A stretch of 64,000 bases of DNA, taken from the NCBI GenBank assembly GCA_014898415.1, contig RCTD01000002.1, forward strand, positions 1 to 64,000, given 5' to 3'. Of this stretch, positions 36,051 to 48,262 are shown piece by piece. Source of the DNA: Stromatinia cepivora. Its lineage: Eukaryota; Ascomycota; Leotiomycetes; Helotiales; Sclerotiniaceae. The first letter of the stretch is position 1. Each line of letters starts with the position of its first letter. The translations under genes and the position numbers were made by a program. The notes beneath the pieces are model-generated. The model saw only the letters and a list, made by a program, of their open reading frames with translations. It searched no databases and had not been told where the DNA came from.

Positions 36051-36422
36051 TCGGATAATAATAAATAATATAATAATAGTATTATAATATTATTTATTAT
36101 AATAGTGGAAGACTTAGTCATATTTAGCTTAGGAGTGATCGAATATATAAATAATAAAATAATATTGAAGTCAGAATTGTATATGTATTGATTATTGATT
36201 TTTATTTGCTTGTTTTTTCGAAGGATTCTTGCTTACCTACCCGATGCATTTTAGGAAGCGTTTCATCCCAATTACTTCGGCCTCTACTACAGCACATGTA
36301 TATACAACCGGTACCACCTGCATATACTGGTGGCTTATCGTTGCTCACAACTGCATTGACGTAGAGTTAGAGCGGATATTCCTGAATTATTCTACTACGA
36401 TGCATTAAAGACAAATATCCCT

Positions 36423-36590
36423 TCAAGATTTCGCACCATGTGAAGCTTCCGTATTTGAACCCCCTGCAGGATCCAACTGCTTCCCATTATCCTTGACCCT
36501 ATCGCTCTGGACTTGCTCTCTATCTAATGACTGTTCCCCACCATCCTTGACTTCTTCTCCTACTTGAGGTGCTGGTCGCTTTTGATTCTC
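36423..36590 (-). pseudogene. Orphan C-terminal exon, polar protein
   Basis: On the minus strand, an acceptor-like TTTAG (592-591) precedes 56 codons without a stop, ending in TGA. The product is polar, rich in Glu, Gln, Lys, Asp and Gly (EEVKDGGEQSLDREQVQSD). No upstream exon was found; beyond it lies a C9 run and a hairpin. It is probably the tail of a truncated gene. The family is not recognised. Confidence 0.4.
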
Positions 36591-36655
36591 CTAAACGTTC
36601 GAGACTCCTAGCGAAGGGAAAAGCCCCCCCCCCCGCCAAACGTTGGAAATATCGC

Positions 36656-36726
36656 GGGACCCGATTTAGCTCCCGTTTCCACTATTAACTATAATTAGAA
36701 TCGGATAGGGAGCTAAATCGGATCCC
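36656..36726. repeat. Inverted repeat, 19-bp arms
   Basis: GGGACCCGATTTAGCTCCC (36656-36674) and GGGAGCTAAATCGGATCCC (36708-36726) are reverse complements with one mismatch and a 33-bp spacer. The size fits a foldback remnant or a very small MITE. Confidence 0.75.
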
Positions 36727-37442
36727 GATTCACATCGGAGTATCTCCGGATAGGAGGTCGTGAATAAGAGTGAGGGAGACAAGACCCATTGCCTTGGACA
36801 AAGAAGATTAGAATTGGGCTCAATAGCATATATTTTGTTAAGATATAGAAGTCAAAACGTTCAACCACTAGAAGGTGAGTAGTGGTAACAATACTCCTTC
36901 CTCCCTAAGAGGAGAAGCCTAAAATTTGAATGGTTTCACAAAATTGATTATACCCTGATAGAATGTAGGCTCGTTTCATAGAGGATCCATAATGCTCTTT
37001 TGACTTAGATAACCGAGGATTGTTTTCCTTTGCGGGACGTTCAATTCGACAGTGAGCCGGTCCTTCCTCCACGCCGATTCACGTTAGCAAAAACAAGCCC
37101 AAAGACTAGATTTCTAAACTTCTTGCTATATACCAAATCCCAACTGCAAAAAAAGGGAGAAATGTAGACCTTTCCATTCCTGAGTTCTCTGTTCTTCCTA
37201 TTGTATATATCTCGGCTCCTGTAGTTTAATTCCATGTTTTTATTGTATATAGAATTTGAAATGTTCTATTTTGATCAATATTAAATAACAAAATATATAT
37301 ATAGGATAATAACAAATAATCTATTTAATTATTGATTGATATTTCAAATGAATTCTTTTTATATAATTTATTACATATAAAATATAATTAAAAATGAAGA
37401 TCCATTATTAATAAAAAAGTTATTCATTTTTAAAACAAAATA
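36727..37442. other. Spacer turning AT-rich, nothing recognised
   Basis: No conserved frame. A + T content rises sharply after about 37240. Confidence 0.45.
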
Positions 37443-38076
37443 TATGTTCCGCGCAATATTGACATTCCGAAATCAACTTAACTCATTGGCCAATACACTA
37501 GCCTATTCACCAATGAGCTTAATTTTGGAATGAGTTAAGACATTTCAAAATACATTTGTATATAGTAAAATTGAGGCTATTCACAAATATTTTTTGTATC
37601 CCACTATATTAATTCAATAAATAAATTAGGATTTACAAGGAGTTAAAGTCTATAAAACTTATATAGATTCAAAGTCTATAAGAATTCAAAATTTATAAAG
37701 ATTTAAGATTTATAAGAAAATACTTTAATATTATTCGTTCATTCCATATAGTAATTCCAATTATGATTTTCTATATTAATTAAACCAAAAAAAAAGCAAT
37801 GATGAGATTGAAAACAGGAATAGAGGCGACGATGAGATTGAAAATATAAACGATAATGAAGTTATAATCCCTTTCCTTTATATTAATATATATATTAGTT
37901 TATTAACCAATGAACTAGGATATTGAATATATAATTTTTATATAAACTTAGTTCATTTGTGAATGCCCTTGCTTTTTCCGATTTCGGTATCAATTAGTTC
38001 ATTTCGCAATCTAGTATATTCCGAAATGAGCTAAGTTGATTTCGGAATGTCAATATTGCGCAATGCCCCGGAACAG
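37443..38076. mobile_element. Non-autonomous inverted-repeat element (MITE-like)
   Basis: The 37-bp arms 37451-37487 and 38025-38061 are inverted copies with one mismatch (core GCAATATTGACATTCCGAAA). Outside the arms both ends carry TGTTCCG/CGGAACA; the right end has about 8 extra bases there. The roughly 630-bp interior is AT-rich, has no transposase frame, and repeats AATGAGTTAAG/CTTAACTCATT words in both orientations. A target-site duplication is not clear; ATAT on both sides is a weak candidate. Confidence 0.7.
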
Positions 38077-38240
38077 ATATCATAGTTTTTTTCATGGAAA
38101 ACTTCAGGATCTAGCAGATGGTCAAAGGAATATCCTTTGCATTGGAGATGATTAATATTGTCGTAAGTGAACTCGCAAGCAAGCATGCGTCGACGGAGGG
38201 GTGGGTGTTGTGCTTCTCCGTTGGGTCTCAAATGTGCCAT
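38062..38240 (-). pseudogene. 5' fragment of an unknown gene next to the MITE
   Basis: Minus-strand frame from an ATG at 38240-38238 that follows a typical fungal leader (CCAAACCAAAATCAATC). About 57 codons of plausible protein (RRRMLACEFTYDNINHLQ, DHLLDPEVFHEKNYD) run straight into the right arm of the MITE-like element, where the frame ends within 15 codons. It looks like the first exon of a gene truncated by the insertion. The family is not recognised. Confidence 0.4.
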
Positions 38241-39179
38241 GATTGATTTTGGTTTGGGGGAAAGTCGGTAAGTTTGGTAGAGGTAAATGTGACGTGTGTG
38301 GTTGAGGTTTTATGTTAATTGTTATGAATGTGATGTGAATTGTCGTACTGGAGTGGAAGCAAGAAATGCTGTTGAGATTTTAAGGAAGAGACCCTGATAT
38401 AATAGGGAGCCCCGCTTCATTATAAAACCGTACATATCTGGTGTACAACTTTGGCGGTAACCTTTCCCCAATACCATTGCTTCTTAACCAAACGTGCCGT
38501 ACAAATTTACCGTACGAGAATTACTCAAATTTTAGGGAGAAGACTTATCCTCTTTCACCAAGCGAAATAGATATGAGTAGCGTAGAAATATGCAAATGTA
38601 AATAGTGGTATGTAGTACCGGATGAAATCATAGCACAATACAGATGCCGCACTCAGATCACAGTTTCAGCATGGATACCTTCATGTTCCACTCCACAATC
38701 CCATTGTCTTGTTTTGACGCAACAACTGAAGGACAATACTAATCTTAATTATGACCTACTCAGGTGCGATGCATTGGATATATCACCTCTATTTTCCCAA
38801 TCCGAGTCATGGGAAACGTCCTCACCGTGTTTATTCCACTTGTGAACGGCAGATGCTGGAAATACAAGTCTTTTGCTATAAAACAGGAGACACTCCTAGG
38901 GAAACGGTGACGATATGAAAGATTGTGGTAACAAGTAGCGGTTACGCGTCCCAAAATGGTCTCATGAGCTACAAATACCATGCATGAGCCGTCCTATTGC
39001 TGAATTGGCACCCAATGCGATATTGGATGAATCATCTGGGTGAGCAGACGATTTCTTAATAAATACAGGTATCAAACTATTGAACTTCTCTCTTCTTGAC
39101 CGCTTTCTCTCGAACTTTCATTGCAAGTAAATGTCAAATTTTACTCGAGTACTATTCTGGTTGCAGAAAAGGAATTTTG
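38241..39179. other. Intergenic region, nothing recognised
   Basis: It contains the presumed promoter of the truncated minus-strand gene. No conserved frame otherwise. Confidence 0.45.
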
Positions 39180-40081
39180 AGGTTATGAAACAAGCTCTAG
39201 AGTGGCTATTATCGCGATTGTATTCTTCTTCAATATTCTTTTCGTATTTTCTTATTTGCGCAATATCATCACTGTTTTTGATATCTTGGGCGCGTCAATC
39301 GATGGTACAATCCTAGAAGGTAAAGGACAAGATAGAGCTTTAGTGCTCTCACACCTGCAGACTGAAGACATATCATGGGTTAAGGAATAGTTATCCGAGT
39401 CACTTGTATACGTACTTGCATCAAGAAGTCAGATTCCCAAACACCTCAAATTACTGATTCTTATGAAATTGCAGCTGGTAGTCATTTATCTCCTCAGGTG
39501 ATGGTCCAGATGCCGCATTACATACGCCGAACAAAGACCATGAGTCAATAGTAACATACCTTACATATTTCATTGACAATTATAATAACCCTCCTTCCAC
39601 AATCGCGTTCCTACATGCCCACCAATATGGTCGGTGGGATGTATGTCATACGTATACCGATGTACCTGAATATGATAATGTTATTTCTTTAAACATCCCC
39701 AACCTCGATTACTTTGAAGAGCAAGGCTATTTGAATCACCGATTTGCGCTGAAATCTGGCTGTACACTATTACTAGTTCCTAACGACACACATATCAACC
39801 CCGAGATCTGGGGGCAAGTATTCGGTAACGAGACGATTATGCCCACCGAAAAAGAAGCGACAAGATGTGCTCAATGTGCGGTGTGAAGATTACACATATT
39901 GTGGAGAGAAAGGGAAAGAGTATGCACATTATCGAAATTAGATGCAATAGACGTCATTGTCCGATCAGGAGGGTGGAAAGGTTATGGAGTATCTTTGGCA
40001 TATCATATTTGGGAGGAACGTCGTGCATTGTCTGGATCCCGATCAATGCTATTGTGACGTATATGGAAGGTGTGATGACTG
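39180..40081 (+). pseudogene. DUF3431 family protein, decayed
   Basis: DUF3431 proteins are fungal membrane-anchored proteins of unknown, possibly glycosyltransferase-like, function. Here a hydrophobic anchor (AIIAIVFFFNILFVFSYL) is followed by EDISWVKE, a TAG stop (39388), and after a probable intron HTPNKDHESIVTYLTYFIDNY, FLHAHQYGRW and YDNVISL..NLDYFEEQGYLN. The C-terminal signature MEYLWHIIFGR and HCLDPDQCYCDVYG is in a different frame, behind TAG codons near 39939 and 39948. The stops are compatible with C-to-T or G-to-A change. Non-functional. Confidence 0.75.
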
Positions 40082-42207
40082 ATTATTCCGGAGAAAGGAT
40101 AATGTTCGCAAGCATGTGGGTACTAATAAATTCTACTTTTGAACCCTAATACATTTTAATCACACTTTCTATGACGAGGTGATCTCAACCTGAAGCCGCA
40201 ATAATCAAAAACTTTAGCAATTGAATCTGGATTTTCCGATTTCGGAGTCTCGCCATATTAGTCCATTTAGCGAGTTGTCCATGGTTTCTCCATACCCCGC
40301 CTTTCGGGCCACAAGTACTGTACCTTTTCTCACTCAAATCTATCTCAGGACATCAACATCGATTGATGAGCACCCTTAAGGTTCCGCGTTAAGGTAGCTG
40401 GATCCATCAAGGTCCTCAAACGCTGGCCGTATCCCCAGATCGGATTATTATGGTCATGCATTAACTTTGGAGAGTATTTATTTAGCTAATTTAGCTTGAG
40501 AAGATGTTGATACTGGCTAGTTCTAGCTTAAAGTGTTGATTGAGGAGTAGATCACCGTTGTGGCGTATTGACGCTCGCAACTAGTGAAAGCTTAACGGCA
40601 TTCGTTTCTTTGGTGTACCGTATGAAGCAGCACATCTACCATTATTCAACGCTCGCAGCTAGTTCTCTCGAAGATCATGATGCTGGAATGGTATGAGAAA
40701 ATGAAGAGTATCTTCTAGTATGGCTTATTCACAAAGAGTAGTTCTATTGGATCATATAAGCTTTAGCCGAGAGTAGTTTTAGCTCGGAAAGTGGTTTATC
40801 TAGCCTATCCATTTTATTAATCAATGCACATCCTTTGTCGTTTAATCTTACCTGTTTTCTGTTTATTGATTGTTTAGCCCTCAGTTACCAGTTGTATTAG
40901 CGTTGGCTGGCCTCTATTCTTGTGGAGAGTTCAATAGTCACTGCGAGGGAAACTAAGAGTTAGCCTGAACACTAAATCCCAGATTGAGCCTCATCATATA
41001 TCAAAAAATTAGATCTGCGATGACGTTTGCCAAGCATAATCTCAATGTAGTGACATCGCAACTTGATGTCGAATTCAATTTTGCAGCTGAAACGATTGGG
41101 ATTTCAATAACACAATGTAAACTGTTGTTGTTGTTGTAATATCCTTTGAACTCCCATTAGAAGCCATTTTGTCGAAGGGATTTCAGCGAAGGATTGATTT
41201 CTTGTGCAAGACTCCCTTGAATCCATAGGGATGATATCCTCTAACAAGAATGGCATGCATAGATGGACGAATTGACTGAATTCCAAAGCCGGTGAGGTCA
41301 CCGGGCCGACAACCCTCTCATTATACCAACAAGCTTTCAGTTTATTTTAGTTATCCCTGGACACTTACTGTTCAGTTGTCTAACACACTTAGTACTCATA
41401 TATTTTAGTACGGGGCTCCTAATGAGTCATATTTCAAGCTTATCACACCGTAAGTGTTGATGATGATATCCATATTCTTAGCTCTACTGACTATAATCAA
41501 TGAATTTCAAGCACGCTTGCCTTCTTCATCTAATAAAGTTTATTTCGTTGTCAAACTTAAGTCCAGACCATCATAAACTCTATTATTCTTGTTTCCCGCT
41601 CGTCATCATTTTCATCACATGCGCATTCTTTGAGGCTATTGTCAATCCAATTTTTTGGCTTGAGGAACTTCATAAATGGTGTCATCTCGCTATGATTTAC
41701 TAGGAGATGATCTGCAAATATACATTGTTTTCTGCCATTTTCCTCTTGTTTACTTTCGGTGGTAGGAAAGCATCATATGTCTTGAATATGATGCTAGTTT
41801 AGTCAAATTCGCCTTATTGAGTCTATAAAGATTGACTCTTCCTCTCTCCCCTGAGACTTGGATCATAAGTAGCATAGCACGTAAAATAAAAATAGAACAG
41901 CTTTCACAACCTTTAGAGCTTTAAAAGTTTTACAAGCTTTGCAACCTTTTACCCACATTTTTCTCTACCTATTTTCTTCATAATTGACAATTAACCTCAG
42001 AATAAGCAACCGTATGTATCATCTGACCCTTTCACGTCTCTCTCTTGTATTACACAGAAATAATCTCACAACAGCTTTATCGTTCTAGTGTACGTTTGTT
42101 CTCCCATAAACAGCATCTAAATTAACAACATCGAAATCAACAACATTGAGTCTTGGCAACTTCTCGGATTCAAAATCGAGTATCAGCTTTGATCTGAAGG
42201 ATTACCC
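40082..42207. other. Intergenic region, repeat-derived in part
   Basis: No conserved coding frame. ACGCTCGCA(A/G)CTAGT occurs twice (about 40570 and 40650), suggesting old repeat remnants. The last 250 bases contain an AACA-rich leader, as expected upstream of the secreted-protein gene. Confidence 0.45.
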
Positions 42208-44789
42208 ATGATACTAAAACCTGCGCCCATATGGGCGTTGTGTGCCTGCATTACTGGCGCTCTGACGGCAGAGATTAAGCATAACCCCACGCCACTCCCT
42301 TTGAACACCATACCTCAGGATAATCCACTGTTATCCTCGTCAAACACCTCAGCAGTTGGTCATGTTTGGGCAAACACCTCCCTCGCGGCAGAAAAGGATG
42401 TCCCTGCTCCCCCATCCAACTCCCCATTCACTCTCGAAGGTTTGAGCTCGTCTAATGAGCTCAAAATTGCAAGGAGACAAGAAACATGGTCACGCCCAGA
42501 ACTTGTAGGTATCTCTAATAGCGGTATATTCAAGATGAATACATCCAACATGGAAAAGTTCGATTGGGCCCAGAGATACAAGGATTGGGAGACTTTGGCG
42601 TTGCAAAAGTCTGATAGCGGAAAGAGTCTCTCGGCTCGCTACGGTGAGGAAAAGCTTGGCAAACCTCACTGGTTCTGCGACCCCGACAATGGTTGTACTG
42701 CAATGCCAACTCCTCTTGAAGTTTTGGAATTTGTGGATGTGTCCGAACCTGATATGACCCGGGATGAGAAGACCCAAGAAGCTCAGGCCAGGTACTGGGC
42801 CGGTATGAGCTACTATTTAGTCTTCCGCACTGGAACTCACACTATCGTAAGTCTCTTTATATACTGATTTACTGTTAGAATTCCTTCATACTGAAAATCA
42901 TCAGAACGCGCTTGCTCGTGCCCAGGACTTTGTCCTGGCAAGAATAGACAGCATCATCCTCGACTTCACCAAACAAGACAACCAAGATACGATTCTCAAA
43001 TGCGAGATTAAGAAATGGTTCATTAATTTGGCATATCAATACACTAACACGGTGTTAAAATTCGGCTTGTCGAAGTTCGTTGCGTTTGAGGCTGGTCTCG
43101 ACCCAAAACTATTCAAGGTGGAATCGCCCTCTTGGACCTCTCTAGATCAGGCGGACCCATTTTTGTATGTTGATCTTACGAAACAAGTCTTGGATTTCAC
43201 ATTGCCAATGGAGCATAGTGTAGGGAAGGGTAAAAAGCACCCACCTGGTAACGAGGGAGCATCTTCTATTGATTTCTTGCGCCTCACCAGCGAAGGATAC
43301 ACAAGCGATCTTTACTGCGGCCACATGGATGGAATTGCTGGCACCGGAAGCGACAACATGGTCCGTATTTCCGACGCTAGCTTCCACATAAGCGAAATTA
43401 TGAAGCAGTATATGCAAAATCTCAGTGATGTATTCAGAGCACTCAACGGATTTACAGATGTTCAAGGAACAGGTAAAACAATGTGTGATTGGATGTTCAA
43501 CGCCGACTACGAAAGTATCCTTAGCCGGCTCGACAGCATTGATATCGCCAAAGAAGCTCAGAATTTCAGCCAGAAGCTGTCAGGTTACTTTATTTCTGCT
43601 GCTTGGGCCAGTAACAAATGTTACATGAAATGTCAAACCAACATGAACCGCGGAACCGTTAAGAAAAGATGCTACGCGAAAAAGTTTGCCAGTGAAAGAT
43701 TTTGTCCTGAGGAACAGCCTGACACATTGTGCCAAGTCAATTGCTACACAATGATGGACTCCGGAAATCATGAGAAGCAGCTCATTGGCTTGGATAAACT
43801 CCCAAAGCATGGCTTTGACATTGAGGATGTCAAGAGAAATTCTTGGGAATACTCTAGGGAACTCAAGAAGCTTCACAAACCTCAATTGGATTTCGTTAAT
43901 GGCAAGGAATTTACATTCAATGGGGAAAGGTCGGCCATTACTCTTTCTGTATCAACCAGCAAGTCCAACAGAATCGCCGATAAACCCAAAAAATCCACAA
44001 ACTTCCCATGCTTTAGTGGTCAGGATTATAGAGGCATGGATACCGAAGCCCATCTGAAGAACTTGGGTATGGGATTCGGTTCCACTGATTGGGGAGAAGA
44101 AACGAAAGCAAATCCCCGTGCTTGGGAGATGTTTCAGCATCACTGCCCTGAAGTAAGTCTCGCATCTCCATTTCCGTACATGAACCGTCAACTAACCTTA
44201 TCCATAGCAAACGCGTAAAATGGCCCCCTTAACTCGCTACTTAAACATAATTTGTGGACAACGCCTCCTATTCCCGGAAAAAACAGCGAGAGATGGACTT
44301 GTACATCGCCGCGTCATGAAGCCCGACATTGAAGAAAAAAACACTGAAGTCTGCCAATCGCTCCGCGAAAAGACAGAGGACATGGATGAAAACACAGCCA
44401 ACTATCTCTTCTGCTCCGGCAGATGGCCCGAATCGGCAAAGGTTTTCTCCAACGAGAAAGGTTGGGTTTACACCGACTGGAATTCTCGCTGGCATCGTGG
44501 TTCTGGATTGAGATTCATGTTGAGCCATAAGTACAGGTGTATGATCTATATGCTACAGAATAGGAACTTCAATCTCGATGCGAAATGGGCTGATAAGGAT
44601 TGGCATGCGGATCCCACAAAAGTGGTCGGTGATGGTGCTCATATCAATGGTACGGTATTGGCGCTGGATGATGATGACATCAAGGATTTGGAGAGTATGC
44701 CCGAGGACAACCTCAGTATGGATCCAGCGGCGACGGAGGAGTTAAAACGTAAGCTTTCTGAGTTTGAAGAAAATAAGAATAAAAATTGA
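42208..44789 (+). CDS. Large secreted protein of unknown function
   Basis: Three exons (42208-42846, 42905-44152, 44208-44789) join in phase 0 over two GT-AG introns to 822 residues. A signal peptide (about 1-20) and a Ser/Pro/Asn-rich stretch lead to ARRQE near residue 90, a Kex2-type dibasic site, so a pro-region is likely. The rest is hydrophilic with many Trp, Tyr and Cys residues (for example WFCDPDNGC, CYMKCQTNMNR, CQVNC) and no membrane segment, suggesting a disulphide-rich extracellular protein. The C-terminal 50 residues are acidic then Lys/Asn-rich. I do not recognise the family. It is convergent with the acyltransferase gene of the neighbouring glycan locus, which makes a surface or wall role plausible but unproven. 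Confidence 0.78.
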
Positions 44790-45233
44790 GAGGAGAAAGA
44801 TTTCGTGTTATAAGGGGAAGGAAGGAAGGGAAAAAGAAAGGAAGGGGGAAAAAAAAGAAAAGGAAAGAAGAAAGAAGAAAGGAAGAAGGAAATCGGATGT
44901 CTACACAATTGTGTTATTTTGATCCTGGCGTTCATGGTTTCTAGTTATCATGACTTAGTTAATGTTTAATAAGGGCTGATGTATGATTTTATGATTTTTG
45001 TATATAGCATTTAAGAAAAAATAAAAAAGGCCGTTTGTTTATACTTTCTTGTTTTCCGAATAAGTAATTTGAGATGTTCATGCCCTGTTTATAGTGAATA
45101 AATAAGTAATGAATGGATGGAATTTGGAAAGGTGATAGTGTTGATTAATTGTTCCTCTTTCATAGTACATAAGACATACTAGCTCTGTTCATCTATATAC
45201 GCAATAACATAAACCATTGACTCGTTCTTCCAT
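44790..45233. other. Convergent intergenic region with polypurine tract
   Basis: 44788-44894 is nearly pure A/G on the plus strand (GGAAGGAAGG and AAAGAAGAAAGAAG motifs). It lies just 3' of the secreted-protein gene and 3' of the minus-strand acyltransferase, so it may be part of the terminator region of either. Confidence 0.6.
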
Positions 45234-46771
45234 CTATTTTCTAATCCAGTCAAATGCAACTCTAGCAAATGCTTGAGAAGGAAAATCAATCAATCGATAA
45301 AATATTTCCGCACTTGGAATAACAGTCACTAAACATACGAAGAAACAACCTGTAGCTGCTGCCTCAAAGGATGCATTTCTTGTTTCCGTGAGATGGGTAA
45401 AGAGCTTAATGCCCACCGTATAGACAATGATGCTTTGAACGAGAAACCAACCTATGAAATTGTTAGTCTAGAGGCCATAGACGAGATGAGAGAATATAAC
45501 TTACTGAATGATCTCTTTCCCAAGTACATCAGAACTGGGTTGCGGAACAATGCTTGTACCCAACTCCAAGTCTCCAGAAACAGGAAAGTTCCAAGCAAGA
45601 ATAAATAATTATCGTCTCTCGCCATTGGAGACCCAGCTTCCAATACCACGTCATTCAACCCACCGGTTGAATATTCCCCGGTATGGATCCTAACCTCCTT
45701 ATACACGTCTTGGGGTCTCCATGCCGCCCATAAATACATCATGATCACACCTGCCAAAGTAACAATGCTGTACAATGGCCAAACTGGCAGCTTCAACCGT
45801 CTGCCTCTCCAAGTTCCCACCGATATCCCGGCACGCGCATGCGTTTGGAAATTCATATTGATACTGACATCAGCCAATAGAAGACCGGTAATAGAATACC
45901 AAGCCCAACTATCAACCCACCACGCGGTAATGATAAACCCGATAAAAGCTTTGACTCTCCATGATTTTCGCACATATGGGATAATAACCATTGTCATATA
46001 AACGGTATAGCTTTGTTGGAAAAGAACAGATACGACCCAGAGTGTTTGCGAAGGAAATGCGTAGCTCGCGGCTTGGGCGTCGAATTTCTTGTTCGTCCAG
46101 AAGAGAGTGAATACTGAGTTGAAGTATGCAAGGGCATTGGGAAGCATGTAGGGTGTCTTGATGGTGGTATTGTTTGTTGCGGTTTTGAAAGCATCGATGT
46201 AGGATGTTCCGATACAGGTGAAAACGATGTATATGATTGCGAGGGAAAATGCGGAGGGAAACCAGAGTCGAAGACCTCGGCGGAAAGATGACGATGCGAC
46301 TAAATCGCGCGAGGGATTGTTGAGAAACGGTGTGCAGGTTGTGCGGGCAGAGAGCAGAATGAATGCGCTATAGATGAGAGACTCATTCCAGAAGAGTACG
46401 GAGAACACTTTTCGGAGAATCTCTTGATATACAGGGCCATTGGAATTGGGAGTACCGGCGACGGCTGTGGGAACTAGGACATTCAGAAAAGTCCAGAGAA
46501 AAGACTGGAGCACAAAAAATCCCCTGACACCAATAAAGTGCGATTGCGAAGGAATCTGGTGAGAAGTAGGCTCTTGGTAGAATTCCTTCACAGGTGTAAA
46601 TTTGGTAGAAGCCATAGCAGAACCAATTTTGCCGTCGAAATATCCCAACTTTAGGATGGAGAGGGGGTTAAAGAGCTTTCTTTGGTTTTGGGTGTGGATA
46701 TGGGGAACTACGCCTCCAGAGAGAGATTTCGTCGGCCTCCCCAGACCTCGATACCGAAACTTGGAATTCAC
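45234..46771 (-). CDS. Acyltransferase-3 family membrane protein
   Basis: Multi-pass membrane protein of the acyltransferase-3 superfamily, whose members O-acylate polysaccharides, lipids or small molecules. Two exons (46771-45505 and 45451-45234) join in phase 1 over a GT-AG intron, giving 494 residues with about ten hydrophobic segments. Near the first segment the signature arginine is present (GVRGFFVLQSF), but the catalytic histidine expected 11 residues later is a threonine. LWVVSVLFQQSYTVYM corresponds to the same segment (LWTIPVQIEGSW) in the GH16 fusion at 52068, so the two are related. It lies beside the GT2 gene on the same strand. A role in glycan acylation or acyl transport is inferred from the neighbourhood. 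Confidence 0.82.
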
Positions 46772-48262
46772 ACTTGACGATGCGCTGATAATTTTTTTTA
46801 CCTTTTCGTGCCCACTGCCCCATCAATATTTTGCATTGGCATTGTTATCACTTTTTCAGCTGCGCGCGAACTTTGTGAATGCCGTGCCGTATCATCATAA
46901 GACATTCTTCCACGTTGGTTGTAGAGGAGTGTCATGTTGGTAAGGTCCCACCGACCTAGCGTAATGATAATTCTCAGTTTGATTGCATTATCAAGATGTC
47001 ATGATGCTTTTGAATTCTGCCACTTTACCACAGCCTATCTCGGTCTAGTCAATTTCAGAAGCCGGGTAGATCAAAGCTTAGTGCTGTTAGCCCCGGCATT
47101 GGATCCACCCCAGATTCAGGGAACTCGGCACACCGCACGGTAGAAAGTGCCGTGAGGCTTCCATGTCTGCTCGTGGTATATGTGGCTAAATTAGGGGATG
47201 CACGAGTAATGCGCGGCGGGTGAGGCGTCGCCCACGGGGAGAAGTCAAGAGAGCCGGGAAGATATCAGACCATATGAGTACCCTAGGGAAGCAGATTTGA
47301 GGCAGAATACCGTTCGATGATCCATAAGATTTATGGGCCAATCATCAATAATTTATTGATCAAAGTATGATAAATATATCATTTTTGAGATTGTGGTTTA
47401 TTCAAAACATATAACGAGATTTTAATATATAATAAGATATTAATATAAATAGTTTCGATTTGATGATTAAAGAGATTGAAAAATTGAAAGATTGAAAGGT
47501 TGAAAGATTAAAAAATTGAAATCTCTTTTAATGCTATCAATCTAAAAATGAATCTAATGATAATTCGGAATAGTATATAAATTGAGATTTGCTATTATGT
47601 AATGAGATTTGAAATATATCGTTTTAGCATTGTATGGGCCAGGTTATCAGTATTTTATTGATATTTTGCTTCCATAGGGGTAGCTTTGTATGATATTGAA
47701 AATAAATCTTCTGTTATCCGCGTGTTATCCGATCTTCAAACATTGTGTCATTTTTAGAATAGTCGCGTGATAATGAAACGACCAATACCTTTTTCGGATT
47801 TTAGACGCGGTGAAAATTGCAGATAGTGCGTTTTCTCAAATGTGATCGATGATCTTTCAATATCGTTTAATCTGAGACCTCTAGGTCTGAGGATGGGGGG
47901 TTTGGATCGGCGAAACGAAATGATAGTGAGCATGGGAAAGTGCACGGTAGTCGGAACATCAGGGGTAGGTATGTGCAGGGGGATATCGATATCTTGGCAA
48001 GAGAAGAGGCTCGGCCCGCAAAAATCAGCTAAAGATAATCAACAGAATCATAGCACATTGAAGTTTTTGAAGTATTCTATAGGAGATGAACTAGCTAGCG
48101 TATAAGCTGGTACTAGCATATATCACATGTTCTAACAAAAGTTAATGCATCTCTATATTGCAACCTTTTGCTCCAAACGCCGAGTAGATAGTGATGCCCA
48201 AGTCTAAAGTCTAAATATGTCCCTCCCATTAAAATGTGTCTATTCGTAAAGTATCGAACCAT
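46772..48262. other. Intergenic region with an AT-rich core
   Basis: 47340-47760 is AT-rich. TATGGGCCA..ATCA.TA.TTTATTGAT occurs twice as a direct repeat (47332-47360 and 47633-47661), flanking an (ATTGAAAG)n-like stretch at 47470-47520; this may be a degraded insertion. The rest is the acyltransferase promoter and GT2 3' region. Confidence 0.5.

Noticed and set aside
35839..36087. Plus-strand frame opposite the RecQ relic.
   Set aside because: It is antisense to recognisable helicase motifs and results from high GC content.
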